Source: Miltochrista miniata
Taxonomy: Eukaryota; Arthropoda; Insecta; Lepidoptera; Erebidae
DNA: 64,000 bases
Reading direction: 5' to 3'
Assembly (NCBI GenBank): GCA_933228765.1
Contig: OW121774.1
Span: 21,977,421-22,041,420 of the forward strand
Shown here: positions 57,201 to 64,000 of the stretch, one piece after another
Numbering within the stretch: position 1 is the first letter of the stretch
How the letters are laid out: every line of letters begins with the position of its first letter
Notes under the pieces: model-generated
Database searches by the model: none
Seen by the model: the letters and a program-made list of their open reading frames with translations, nothing else
Told to the model about the DNA's origin: nothing
Program-made: the position numbers and the translations under genes

Positions 57201-60200
57201 GGAAACCAGCCTGTGTAAACCTAGAACCTACTCGATAGCCGATGAAACTTCAGATACCATTTCCGAAGTTTGGTCCTGAAAGTGATGAGGGCTAAAGCTG
57301 CACTCTCGCGGTTGATGCCCATCAACGCGTACGCTTAGATTGTGAAATGATCTCCCTGCCTCGGTCTTCCCAAACGTCTACAGTATGGGGTTCTTCAAAG
57401 GGGGTCTCAGAAGGTTTTTACAGGGTCGGCAGCGCGAGAGTGGCGCCTCTGGTGTTGCAAACGTTCATAGGCTGCGGTGACTACCGGTACATCTGGTGGG
57501 GCCGTATGCTTGTCTACCACTAGTGGTATAAAAAAAAGGGGACCCAACACTCCCTGCAGGAGACAGAGACCCTGACGCCAGCAATGCGGCTAATAATATA
57601 GCCCGCAGACCGCGATGGCCGTCTGGCTCCGCAAGATCTCCGTAAAGGTGATATGCCTCCTTGCCAAGACCCTTGTACGGGACCTGGAAGCGTTGCGTCA
57701 CGACGCAAGGAGGCGCTGAAGTGGAGTGTATTCACAGAAATCGAGGCTCTGAGGTCGGCAATCAAGATGGGGAAGCACCATAATTAGGGTCATGTGGATT
57801 AATTAAATTTATTAAACGCTGTCTCAGATGATACAACTTAGCACAGGGATAGGTACAAATACAATGAATATACATATATTGTACATACTTTCATCCTTCT
57901 CGCCGAGCCGCTGTCCCCCGTTGCCGTACTTCTGCAGACGTTCCAGTGTCTCCAAGCGCTTCTGTTCTTCGCGCTGGAACAAAAATACAATATCTTCTAT
58001 ATATGTATTATATAAAAATGTTGTGTGCGCATACGTACTCTTTAAAACCTCAAAATTTACTGAATCGATTGAGCTCAAAATTGGACACGATAGTACAACA
58101 GGATTCAGAGATGGTTTTAGGCTACTTTATACACTTTTATCATAACAGCAATTAGAATAAAACAGCTTAAAAAAGTGATTTTATCAATAGATGGCGCTGG
58201 TCGTTTTTTTTAAATTATATTCTGCCAGCTTCAGAACAAAATATTATAAACAACCTATTTAGAAGGTACCTACCAGATTGCTGTTTTAAGAGACGTTTGA
58301 TTGCGGCCTCCTTGCATTCAGTATAATAAAAGAGAGTTTCACCTAAAAAAGAGGTCAGATATGTTTTGCATGTTATTTTTGAAGTTAAAGTTTTGGCGCG
58401 TTAGGGAAATATTATCAGAGTAAATTTATTATTTTGAAGCTTGCGCAGGATGTTTTAAAAACTGAACTATAATTTTGGTTACGGCTCAACATTAAACTTT
58501 TTTAAAATGTACCCAACCTTTGGTTTGTTACTCATTTCTCATAGGTACATGGCTACATGAAACCACCATAAAAAGTCACAGCGAAACGTGGCAGGGAACC
58601 ACCAGTAAACATTATAAAGAGCAAAAATTTGTTTGTATTGAATAAACTCAGAAACTAACTAACGTAAAAAATATTATAAAATTTTCGATAATAAAAAAAA
58701 TGGCAAGTGGTTCGCAATATGAAGTATGCCAAAAAATCATAATTAAATAGTACTATAATAGTGTGAAAGGATATAACGGCCAACCGTGCGATTCCAGAGA
58801 TATACTCATTCTTCATATTTTTTCCATACAAAATTTTCTTTAAAAAATTTTAACTCTACCTTTTACTGCCCATTGTCTCATATTATTTTTGTAGCATAGT
58901 ATTGATCAATCGAATCCATTTCAAGGCAAAAAAGTGACCATTGACATTTTAAGTTTCTATGTCTTCGAAACCCGATTTTCGATCCACAGTGCACCGGGCT
59001 TTGGTGTGTAGACAGCTTAATGTAATGCCGTAATGGGTAAGCCGTTGGTCCCGGTTGTCAGTAAAATGGCAGTCGTTAAGTCAAGTTAAAGGCCTTTTAG
59101 GCGGCTTGAAAAATTTCAACAGCAGGCAGGCACAACCTGCGCCTGTCCATCTCATCACGGCAATACGGCTCACCACCTATTCGTGGGACAAATTTTAATG
59201 AATGATAAAGAAATCTCTAAGGCCTCTGCCTAGCCCTTCGGGGATAAAGGCGTGACCATATGTAACAAGTAACGATGAAATAATATTATTAAATGTGTAA
59301 GTAAAATATGTCACATTAATAAATACATTTAATTTAGTTACATTATATGGCTATATGGGCCTGTGTTATGTAATTTCAATGTCATGTCATGCTATATGTT
59401 CCCCGTTTACATACATAGTCACGACTTTATCCCCGAAAGGGTAGGCAGAGGCATAGTATACGCCCACATTTCACCTTATAATTTTATGTCCCACGTAATA
59501 GGTGGTGAGTCTATTGCCGTGTTGGAATAGACAGGCGCAGGTCGCCGCGACCGGCAGTCAAAATTTTTCAAGATACCCTTTTACCATTTTACTGACAACC
59601 GGGTTTCATTTCAAATTTTCCTTCTCTACGCAATGGATCTTTTTGCGAAAGTGTTCCCTTAGGGTTGCTACACACATAAGCGGGCCGGCATGGTCGGTTC
59701 GGCAGTATTTGTCGAACGACAAAGCCGACCCGAAGCTATTACTGCACTTGTTCGACTTCAATCGGCTAGTGCCGATCGAGTTGTTCATTCAGGTCGACAC
59801 ATCATTCCATTCGGCATTATTGCAGATTCATCTACATAATTATATTTGATTTTACCGTCCGGCTTTGCTGATTGATGCCGGGTCGCTGTGTTTAGCAACT
59901 ACCAAGCCGAGTGGTAATGTGCGGCAGCCGAGCGGTTTGTGATTCCCGAACATTCATCTACATATGTTCGATTTTACCGCCCGGCCTTGCCGATTAATGC
60001 CGGCCCGCTTATGTGTGTAGCAACCCTTAGTCGCATCTTACGTTTCCTCTCCACCCGCGGGATGTATTGGGGTGGCGACATTTTGTACTCTTACCCGTCG
60101 CAACACGGTACCCCGTCGTCACCCCATTTAAGGCAAATAAATTATAATTATGAAAGAAAGTAGCAATGTCCCCTCACCTCCTTCTGCGCCTCGAGAGCCC

Positions 60201-62071
60201 TGTCCGAGGCGACCTGCAGGAGGTACTGCTGCCGCTCACGAGCGATCTGGTAGCCCTCCATACCGGGCAGGGCTATGTCCGGGTCTGGAACAAGCATTGT
60301 GGATAATGTTATTTTTAAACTATCGCGGTTTTTAACACTCGTACCACATATTATCTATATCTATACTAATATTATAAAGAGAAAAGATTTGTTTTTTGTT
60401 TGTAAAGAATAGGCTCCGGAACTACTGGACCGATTTAAAAAATTCTTTCACTGTTGGGAAGCTACACTCTTTGCGGTGAATATAGGCTATATTTTATTCC
60501 CGTACTAGTTGCTGCGCGCGGCTTCGCCCGCGTGAAATTTGGTCCCCGCTCCCGCTTCCCGTGGGAACATTTTCCCAGGATAAAAAGTAGCCTATGTGTT
60601 ATTCCGGACTATACTCTATCCCTGTACCAAATTTCAGCCAGATCCATTCAGTCGTTAGAGCGTGATTGAGTAACAAACATCCAAACATCTAAACATCCAA
60701 ACATCTTCACAAACTTTCACATTTATAATATTAGTAGGAAGTAGGATATTAGTAGGATTCCCACGGGAACGGGAACTATGCGGGTAAAACCGCGTGACGT
60801 CGCCAAGTACTCTATAAAGTATAGCTTGATCTCTGTGACAGTTATATTAACGTTAACAAAATTGACTTTTATTTCAAAGCCATAAAGTTGTTATTTACAG
60901 TTTGCACCTCTGTGTTCCCACTCTCTGCATTGACATAAAGTCTATTCTTGTTTACGTTTGTAAATCTGTCACATGTCACAGAGATCAAGCTAGATTTTAC
61001 AGAGTATAGAGACAGTACAGATGGAAACCTACATACAAAATTCTGCTATGCACACATAGACACTGCTCACAGGCGAGGTTGAGGCGAGTTTTCAATACTG
61101 ATTTGTGCGTGAGTGTGCGTAGCAGAGGGTAGGTGTGAAAAATAAAGTACATACATGAGTTTTCCATCATTCTGTACTATGTCTAATTTGTGCCCATACT
61201 TATAGAATTCGTGACTTCACGCGAAATACTTTTTACTTACATACATTGTGAGTGCATACTATGCCTCTGCATACCCCTTCGGGGATAAAGGCGTGACTAT
61301 ATGATGTAGGTATGTATAAATGTATTTACAAGATGTTGCAGTCATCAAGTTAGTTTTAGCTTAGAGAATGCACAACCGGTCAGGTCACAAATATTTTGGG
61401 ACAGTACAAGTGGAGTTGTTATTCAATAGGTGAAGCATAGGGTTGCCAACTTTAGAAAGGACGAATCGGGAGATTTTGAGGGGTGGGGTGGGGGGGATTT
61501 TTTTTAATTTTGAATGCTGATCCTTTCCTATTGGTCTTATATTACAAGGAATGTCAGGATCTAATGATGGCATCCTGGAGAAGTCGAGTAAAATTTTCGA
61601 AAATTGTAAAGACAACTAGTGATTTATTAACTATGTATTTAATTAAGTGTTTTGAAGCATTACAATTTCGTGGAGTCGATCTGATGATGGACCCGGTTGA
61701 CAGTTGACGGAATTTCTTAACTTTGTAAAATTTTAGAACATTTGGGAGAAATTGTCGCATCTCGGGAGGTCGGGAGGATCAACATTATTACCGGTGTCTC
61801 CCGGGCAATCTGGGAGGGTTGGTAACCCTAGTGAAGCAAATAGCATAGTCAAAAGTCTTCAATAATGAACCTATAATTTGCAACAGGCCAGACCAATTGA
61901 ATATGTAGATTCCACATTGTAAATGATAGTGACTAATAACTTACTCTTATGATAAGCAGCTTCCTCCTGGGCATCCAGCCAGTCTGCGATGCGAGGGCCG
62001 ATATATGTTCTCATGGTATAGAATATGGCCACCGCAGACCCCAGCAGGTACCATCCATATGAGGCTAGGAA
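54124..62071 (-). CDS. SELENOS: Selenoprotein S (VIMP) homologue, Cys form, 5' end outside or unseen
   Basis: Four minus-strand exons join in frame: 62071-61945, 60284-60178, 57973-57889 and 54215-54124, with GT-AG introns and phases 1, 0, 1. They encode about 136 residues: one membrane segment beginning FLASYGWYLLGSAVAIFY, a charged coiled-coil region (ARERQQYLLQ to REEQKRLETLERLQ), then a Ser/Gly/Lys tail ending KCGGGGCGR and TAG. This order matches SELENOS, a single-pass ER membrane protein that recruits the p97/VCP ATPase in ER-associated degradation (family knowledge). Human SELENOS has selenocysteine near its end; here that place is a TGC cysteine codon. The human protein is 189 residues, so roughly the N-terminal 25-45 residues are missing; that first exon was not found up to 64000. 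The introns (1660, 2204 and 3673 bp) are filled with transposons. Identification is strong; the upstream boundary at 62071 is less sure, because an AG at 62080-62081 is an alternative. Confidence 0.93.
54232..54456. repeat. Tandem duplication next to the SELENOS terminal exon
   Basis: 54232-54302 is repeated at 54378-54456: CTTTAGTTTTATTATATCC, then a GGTGGTCTGGA segment and CTTTTAGCGGTAAGA. A third fragment, GCGGTAAGAGGACCCATTG, is at about 54833-54852. The acceptor region of the exon (CTCCTGGAA) is also echoed at about 54357 and 55245. The block has therefore been locally copied at least twice. Confidence 0.75.
54471..54830 (-). mobile_element. Full-length 5S rRNA-headed SINE
   Basis: On the minus strand it starts AGCGCTCGTGGCCCCGCTGA. 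The head holds AACGATCACTGCAGTAAGCA and GGATGGGTGACC (54796-54743), which match the internal promoter region of 5S rRNA (CGATCAC.GAAGTTAAGCAAC ... GGATGGGTGACC). It then carries the shared body and the tail GGGGATAAAGGCGTGA, with one base change. SINEs with a 5S head are known from the noctuid Helicoverpa (HaSE3). About 360 bp. Confidence 0.85.
54955..55247 (-). pseudogene. Duplicated SELENOS terminal exon, split by a TA-target MITE
   Basis: 55247-55206 and 55006-54955 together repeat the true terminal exon almost base for base, including its acceptor AG and the downstream TTAGATCTATCG segment. A 198-bp element (55007-55204) sits between the halves, flanked by TA. The distal half also has one extra base in the lysine-rich stretch, which would shift frame even without the insertion. 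Read from its acceptor, the copy now gives GDYLPQSAGASTSSYK-like sequence and then a new hydrophobic tail ending LVIMIAK, with a stop at 55152-55150. It lies inside SELENOS intron 54216-57888. Confidence 0.85.
55007..55204. mobile_element. TA-target MITE inside the duplicated exon
   Basis: The ends are TAAGCCCCGCA and its near reverse complement TGCGGGGTTTA, flanked on both sides by TA. Removal of the element plus one TA restores the exon sequence seen at 54124-54215. It has no coding capacity. It is probably a Tc1/mariner-type non-autonomous element. Confidence 0.8.
55279..55530 (+). mobile_element. LINE 3'-end fragment, family 2
   Basis: AAAAGATCGTTCCTCTGTTG, TGGAACGACCTGCC.GC.CA and GGGTTCTTCAAGCGG encode the W.NDLPAHVF....NPGFFK C-terminus of a Jockey/CR1-like LINE. 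It ends GGCGAGCTAAATATTAAAAAA. A second, internally deleted copy is at 52240-52505. Confidence 0.7.
55545..55625 (+). mobile_element. hAT-like terminal fragment
   Basis: CAGGGGTGGCCAACCGGTCG followed by GATCGGCC-rich sequence resembles the ends of hAT family elements (CAGGGGT..GCAACC). No second end or target duplication was found. Confidence 0.35.
55630..56005 (+). pseudogene. Decayed Jockey/CR1-like LINE, C-terminal reverse transcriptase region
   Basis: The frame ADIDHDLICISQWCSKYLSG resembles the segment after the YADD motif (as in LINE 51170-51250). Further on, FLNKVRRIFTPQRVYSTRPR then FVPASNTALTYL corresponds to the ..RRYFT..Q.L.LYKSQ.RP.MEYC.. block. Stops and frame shifts are present. 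Confidence 0.65.
56013..56198. repeat. Inverted repeat with ~73-bp arms
   Basis: 56013-56085 (ATAATGCCCGCCTTCCACTG, GAGCGAGTCGGACCCATTAC and on) is mirrored nearly perfectly by 56126-56198. The loop is about 40 bp. No terminal target duplication was seen. It lies within the LINE debris of the SELENOS intron. Confidence 0.8.
56190..57200 (+). pseudogene. Decayed R1-like LINE, reverse transcriptase remnants
   Basis: Readable pieces include VSLDTANACNALPWSCVMDA then LNYHGVSS (56730-56820, matching the D.ANAFN.LPW motif of the R1 palm domain), a VFLKDRS stretch near the expected G.PQGSVLGP site, and METDETASHTLMECPELARY to LLDFLEELGWQ (57000-57150), the cysteine-rich C-terminus. The CCCCCCACGCAAAATAGGCGC segment is typical of R1-like 3' ends. 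Many stops and frame shifts show it is dead. Confidence 0.7.
57325..57535 (+). mobile_element. 5'-truncated copy of the Jockey/CR1-like LINE (3' end)
   Basis: ACGCTTAGATTGTGAAATGA, CAGTATGGGGTTCTTCAAAG and GTATGCTTGTCTACCAC..GGTATAAAAAAA match the last ~210 bp of the LINE at 49850-52058, with point changes and a short A tail. It lies in SELENOS intron 54216-57888. Confidence 0.8.
57889..57973 (-). CDS. SELENOS: SELENOS coiled-coil exon 2
   Basis: This 85-bp exon lies between the acceptor TTGTTCCAG and the donor GTATGT. It encodes 28 residues, REEQKRLETLERLQKYGNGG then QRLGEKDE, plus the first base of a split Arg codon. It continues the charged helix of the previous exon without a break in frame and joins the terminal exon in phase 1. 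Confidence 0.9.
59037..59256 (+). mobile_element. SINE body and tail (head lost)
   Basis: It runs from GCCGTTGGTCCCGGTTGTCA through AACCTGCGCCTGTCCATCTC to GGGGATAAAGGCGTGACC. It is a plus-strand copy in SELENOS intron 57974-60177. Confidence 0.8.
59418..60110 (-). mobile_element. SINE with alternative head, split by a Harbinger-type MITE
   Basis: On the minus strand the head reads CCGTGTTGCGACGGGTA, GAGTACAAAATGTCGCCACC, followed by the same body (CCGGTTGTCAGTAAAATGG) and tail (GGGGATAAAGTCGTGA) as the 5S-headed SINEs. The element at 59662-60026 interrupts it. Confidence 0.8.
59662..60026. mobile_element. PIF/Harbinger-type MITE with TTA target duplication
   Basis: The terminal repeats GGGTTGCTACACACATAAGC and their exact complement close a 365-bp element flanked by TTA on both sides (59659-59661, 60027-60029). 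A 3-bp TTA/TAA target is the Harbinger signature. Subterminal blocks with TTCATCTACAT..TTCGATTTTACCG appear twice (about 59826 and 59953), possibly as transposase-binding sites. Confidence 0.85.
60178..60284 (-). CDS. SELENOS: SELENOS coiled-coil exon 1
   Basis: This 107-bp exon follows TTCCAG and precedes GTGAGG. Two bases complete the split codon from the previous exon (Asn), then 35 codons run PDIALPGMEGYQIARERQQ to RALEAQKE and end in phase 0. It aligns with the human EPDVV to EKHKEKLKQLEEE region, which holds the p97-interacting helix. It has higher GC content than the flanking introns, consistent with coding constraint. Confidence 0.9.
60358..60807 (+). repeat. A2 repeat interrupted by an A1 repeat
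   Basis: The A2 family begins TACTAATATTATAAAGAG, runs through CTACACTCTTTGCGGTGA and should end near ACCGCGTGACGTCCGCTAGT. Here, after TTTTATTCCCGT (about 60502), an A1 copy (ACTAGTTGCTGCGCGCGGCT to AATATTAGTAGG, 60507-60757) intervenes. A2 then resumes at ATTCCCACGGGAACGGG. This is a nested insertion. Confidence 0.75.
60810..61004. mobile_element. TA-target MITE in SELENOS intron
   Basis: 33-bp imperfect terminal inverted repeats (CTCTATAAAGTATAGCTTGA... versus ...TCAAGCTAGATTTTACAGAG) are flanked by TA at 60808-60809 and 61005-61006. It is 195 bp long, non-coding, and inserted at the edge of an A2 repeat. Confidence 0.8.
61438..61830. mobile_element. hAT-type non-autonomous element, 8-bp target duplication
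   Basis: The termini TAGGGTTGCCAAC and GGTTGGTAACCCTA are imperfect inverted repeats. The flanks 61430-61437 and 61831-61838 are both GTGAAGCA, an exact 8-bp duplication as made by hAT transposases. The 393-bp interior has no convincing coding region. It lies in a SELENOS intron, about 110 bp beyond the donor at 61944. Confidence 0.85.
61945..62071 (-). CDS. SELENOS: SELENOS membrane-segment exon
   Basis: The exon begins in frame at TTC after the acceptor AG (complement of 62072-62073) and ends one base into a codon before the donor GTAAGT (complement of 61939-61944). It encodes FLASYGWYLLG, a hydrophobic stretch, then YIGPRIADWLDAQEEAAYHK. The ATYGWY-like motif and following hydrophobic run are the hallmark of the SELENOS transmembrane segment. 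An ATG lies in frame at 62087-62089, but it sits upstream of the likely acceptor, so it is probably intronic. A start there cannot be excluded, and it would give a short N-terminus of MCSVFQ. Confidence 0.88.
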
Positions 62072-62208
62072 CTGAAACACTGAACACATTATGAGGGTTA
62101 CAATTACAATATTTCTATAACAGTTGTATGAAGGTAGACAAAATTGTTCGGGTAAGTGAATGGCATGAAGTCAATCACACTCCTGCATAACATAGGTATA
62201 ACATATGT

Positions 62209-62440
62209 TCACGCCTTTATCCCCGAAGAGGTAGGCAGAGGCATATTATATGCCCACATTTCACCTTTGTATAATTTGTCCTACGTAATAGGTGGTGAGC
62301 CGTATTGCCGTGTTTAAATGGACAGGCGCAGGTTGTGACTGCCTGCTGCTGAAATAAAGCCTTCAACTTAGCTTAACGACTGCCATTTTACTGGCAACCG
62401 GGAACAACGGCTTAACGTGCCTTCCGAAGCACGGAAACGC
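62209..62440 (-). mobile_element. SINE, 5S-SINE body and tail, head lost
   Basis: It reads on the minus strand from TTCCGTGCTTCGGAAGGCAC through CCGGTTGCCAGTAAAATGGC and CTCACCACCTATTACG to the tail GGGGATAAAGGCGTGA. The 5S-like head present at 54743-54796 is missing. It lies just upstream of the first SELENOS exon seen here. Confidence 0.8.
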
Positions 62441-62493
62441 TAACATGATATTAAATACTGATAAACATACCTACCTATAAAATTTCTACATAC

Positions 62494-62565
62494 AGTAGAA
62501 ACTCGTTTATGCCCTCTAGGCCCTCAGTTATACGGATTCGCGATTATCCGGACTACCAACCGCGA
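62494..62565 (+). mobile_element. pogo/Tigger-like terminal fragment
   Basis: CAGTAGAAACTCGTTTATGC followed by ATTCGCGATTATCCGGAC resembles the conserved termini of pogo/Tigger elements (CAGT.GAA.CTCG.TTATCCG). The opposite end was not found, so it is a fragment. Confidence 0.45.
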
Positions 62566-62629
62566 CCAATTTATATGTACCTACAATTCGAATTTATGCA
62601 AGCATGAACGTGTCAGAACTTGCATATTC

Positions 62630-62928
62630 CGTCCGCGCCGTGTGGGATCGCTGCCCCGCGAGTTTCGTTAGGCGTAAAACAGACGACGGGGCGGGCCGGG
62701 CCGGTCAATTTCGCCGCGAACGATAGCGCTAAAGGAATCCTATACTACCAACGCACACGAAGGGCAAAAAGACCGCGCCGCCGCTGTCCGCCGGGCACTG
62801 GCGGCGCGGCATGTCCGTGGTTCGCCGCCATGAATCACACAAACCAGTTTGTATGAAGTAACGCAGACGGGGCGGCGCGGGGCGGCGCGGGCCGGCCAGG
62901 CTCAGTCCTCGCCGCACGTTTTCTAGTG
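62630..62928. mobile_element. GC-rich subterminal repeats of a Harbinger-like element
   Basis: Two related GC-rich blocks (about 62685-62730 and 62865-62920) both carry CAGACG..GGGGCGG..CGGGCCGG and CTCGCCGC/TTCGCCGC motifs. They stand out from the AT-rich surroundings and lead into the MADF-like frame. Assignment to PIF/Harbinger rests on that neighbour and on the GGGCCGG motif shared with the MITE at 59662-60026. Confidence 0.4.
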
Positions 62929-63075
62929 ATGGACGCCTTCGACGTCGAAAATTTAATTTCTCAAGTCGAAAAAAGATCGCCGATTTATAATACGGCATTA
63001 AAACAATATCACGATGTAAATGAAAAATTTTTCAATAAAAAATACAACCGACTTCCAAGAAATCCTGAAAAATAA
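62929..63075 (+). pseudogene. Truncated MADF/Myb-like N-terminus, probably Harbinger-associated
   Basis: ATG at 62929 opens 48 codons (MDAFDVENLISQVEKRSPIY and on) to TAA at 63073-63075. LI..V..RSPIYN...K.YHD resembles the start of a MADF domain, the DNA-binding fold of Adf-1 and of the accessory protein of PIF/Harbinger transposons. The helix bearing the expected W..I motif is absent because a fold-back element begins at about 63028, within the frame; the last ~15 residues are fold-back sequence. The GC-rich block upstream (62630-62928) resembles the terminal region of such elements. The domain call is from a short match and is tentative. Confidence 0.45.
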
Positions 63076-63312
63076 AATTTACTTAGCACAAAGTAATATG
63101 TAGTTGATTTATCAGATTTATTCAATATCATATTGAAGTCGGCGCCAAGTAAATTCATAGGTTCAGGGAGGTATTATTCATGGCACCAACTTCAATATTA
63201 TATTGAATAAAATCTGATAAATCAACTACATATTACTTTGTGCTAAGTAAATTTTATTTTTCAGGATTTCTTGGAAGTCGGTTGTATTTTTTATTGAAAA
63301 ATTTTTTTTCAT
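63028..63312. repeat. Fold-back element with ~115-bp arms
   Basis: 63028-63140 (AAAAATTTTTCAATAAAAAA, CAACCGACTTCCAAGAAATC, and on) is mirrored by 63190-63312. The central 50 bp are unrelated. The outer ACAACCGACTTC motif is also found in other repeats here (about 565, 18645). It interrupts the MADF-like frame. Confidence 0.8.
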
Positions 63313-63344
63313 TATTTTAAGTGGCGGGTGAACCGAAAAATATA

Positions 63345-64000
63345 TCTATCTAGGTGAAAGTTCTCATCAATACAAATTAATCAAGCCCCAACACAAGGTA
63401 GCTGCTGTAAATCTTTAAGGAATTCCCTCGAATCTCTTTTGGTTCCATCATCAGATCGACTCCGGACCTTTATTAATGGTAGTACATTAAAGCACTGAAT
63501 TAAAAGTTAACAAACGCACTAGTTGTGCCTATAATTTTCGGTGGTTGCCCTCGATTTCTCCAGGATCCCATCATCAGATCCTAACCTGGTTATAATGGGA
63601 CCACCTCAGAAGTAAACCCTATTCAACAAAAAGAATTGAAAGCCGTCAATAATTGACGGTGAACATACATAAAACATTGAGACCTTTCTTTTTTTTTGAA
63701 GTTGGATCTATCAATCTAGGTGTAAAGTTCTCATCAATACAAATCAATTAAGCCCAAACACAAGATAACTGCTGTAAATTGTTTAGGAATGCCCTCGACT
63801 GTCTTTCGACTCTATCATCAGATCGACGCCATACCTTCATTAAAGTGTAGAACATTAAAGCACTTAATTAAAAAATTAACAAGCACACTAGTTGTCCCTA
63901 CAATTTTCGGTGGTTGCCCTCGTTTTCTCCAAGATCCCTTCATCTGATCCTGACCTGGTGAAAATGGGACCACCTCTGAAGTAACCCCTATTCAACAAAA
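63345..64000. repeat. Tandem duplication, period about 362 bp, running off the window
   Basis: The block from 63345 (CTAGGTGAAAGTTCTCATC) recurs from about 63707 with scattered differences to the window end. Each unit itself contains two related halves, both with CCATCATCAGATC after a CCCTCGA..TCTC segment. The AAGCCGTCAATAATTGACGG motif between copies is also seen at about 18547. No coding signal was seen. Confidence 0.75.

Noticed and set aside
58275..58312. Exon-like piece in the SELENOS intron (AG/GAGGCCGC...CTG/GTAGGT, minus strand)
   Set aside because: 37 nt would break the frame between two phase-0 exons, and alignment to SELENOS needs no residues there.
61871..62089. 72-residue single-exon protein from ATG at 62089
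   Set aside because: The first half is the SELENOS membrane exon. The residues after YHK come from reading through the GTAAGT donor into the intron.
1..64000. CRISPR arrays, prophage, toxin-antitoxin or operon-like gene clusters
   Set aside because: No spaced direct repeats of CRISPR type and no bacterial-style gene packing. All tandem repeats found are minisatellites or duplications in a eukaryotic setting.

Overview
The window reads as lepidopteran moth or butterfly nuclear DNA, probably noctuid-like. It is AT-rich and gene-poor. One host gene has short GT-AG exons split by multi-kilobase introns, and the rest is largely transposon debris of kinds typical of Lepidoptera: RTE, Jockey/CR1-like and R1-like LINEs, tRNA- and 5S-rRNA-headed SINEs, and many TA-, TTAA-, TTA- and 8-bp-target MITEs. 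There are no operons, bacterial signals or CRISPR arrays. The one recognisable gene is a cysteine version of selenoprotein S, which fits the known loss of selenocysteine in several insect lineages, Bombyx among them. Layout. 1-13 kb: unique AT-rich DNA with fold-back elements (872-1631, 10152-10942), a hairpin-bearing repeat family and LINE tails. 13-31 kb: tRNA-headed SINEs, a broken Jockey/CR1-like LINE (14.6-15.5 kb), a broken RTE LINE (19.6-21.3 kb), a self-complementary minisatellite (22.7-23.2 kb), a TA-target MITE (26.9 kb), a perfect 69-bp palindrome (28.3 kb) and a dead mariner-type element (29.4-30.3 kb). 31-36 kb: mostly unique DNA, a TTAA-type MITE, and a GC-rich promoter with a first coding exon of an unrecognised gene on the minus strand (35.35-35.58 kb). 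36.5-37.5 kb: a hAT-type element with an exact 8-bp target duplication. 37.6-43.6 kb: a giant inverted duplication of about 5.9 kb whose two arms carry different, datable insertions. 43.6-49.7 kb: more repeats and a second minisatellite. 49.85-52.06 kb: a young 5'-truncated LINE with a poly(A) tail. 53.6-62.1 kb: the selenoprotein S gene on the minus strand, its introns packed with SINEs, LINE remnants and MITEs, and with a duplicated terminal exon broken by a MITE. 62.5-64 kb: pogo-like and Harbinger/MADF-like remnants, a fold-back element and a tandem duplication running off the window. How it fits together. The SINEs share their 3' tail with the RTE-type LINE tails here, so the LINE machinery probably mobilises them. 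Two different SINE heads (5S-derived and another) share one body and tail. The giant palindrome is the most unusual object: each arm gives the empty site for insertions in the other, so it is an old, real genomic structure rather than a read fold-back. No defence system, gene cluster or metabolic pathway was found. Function of the palindrome and its tRNA-like insert is not shown by the sequence.
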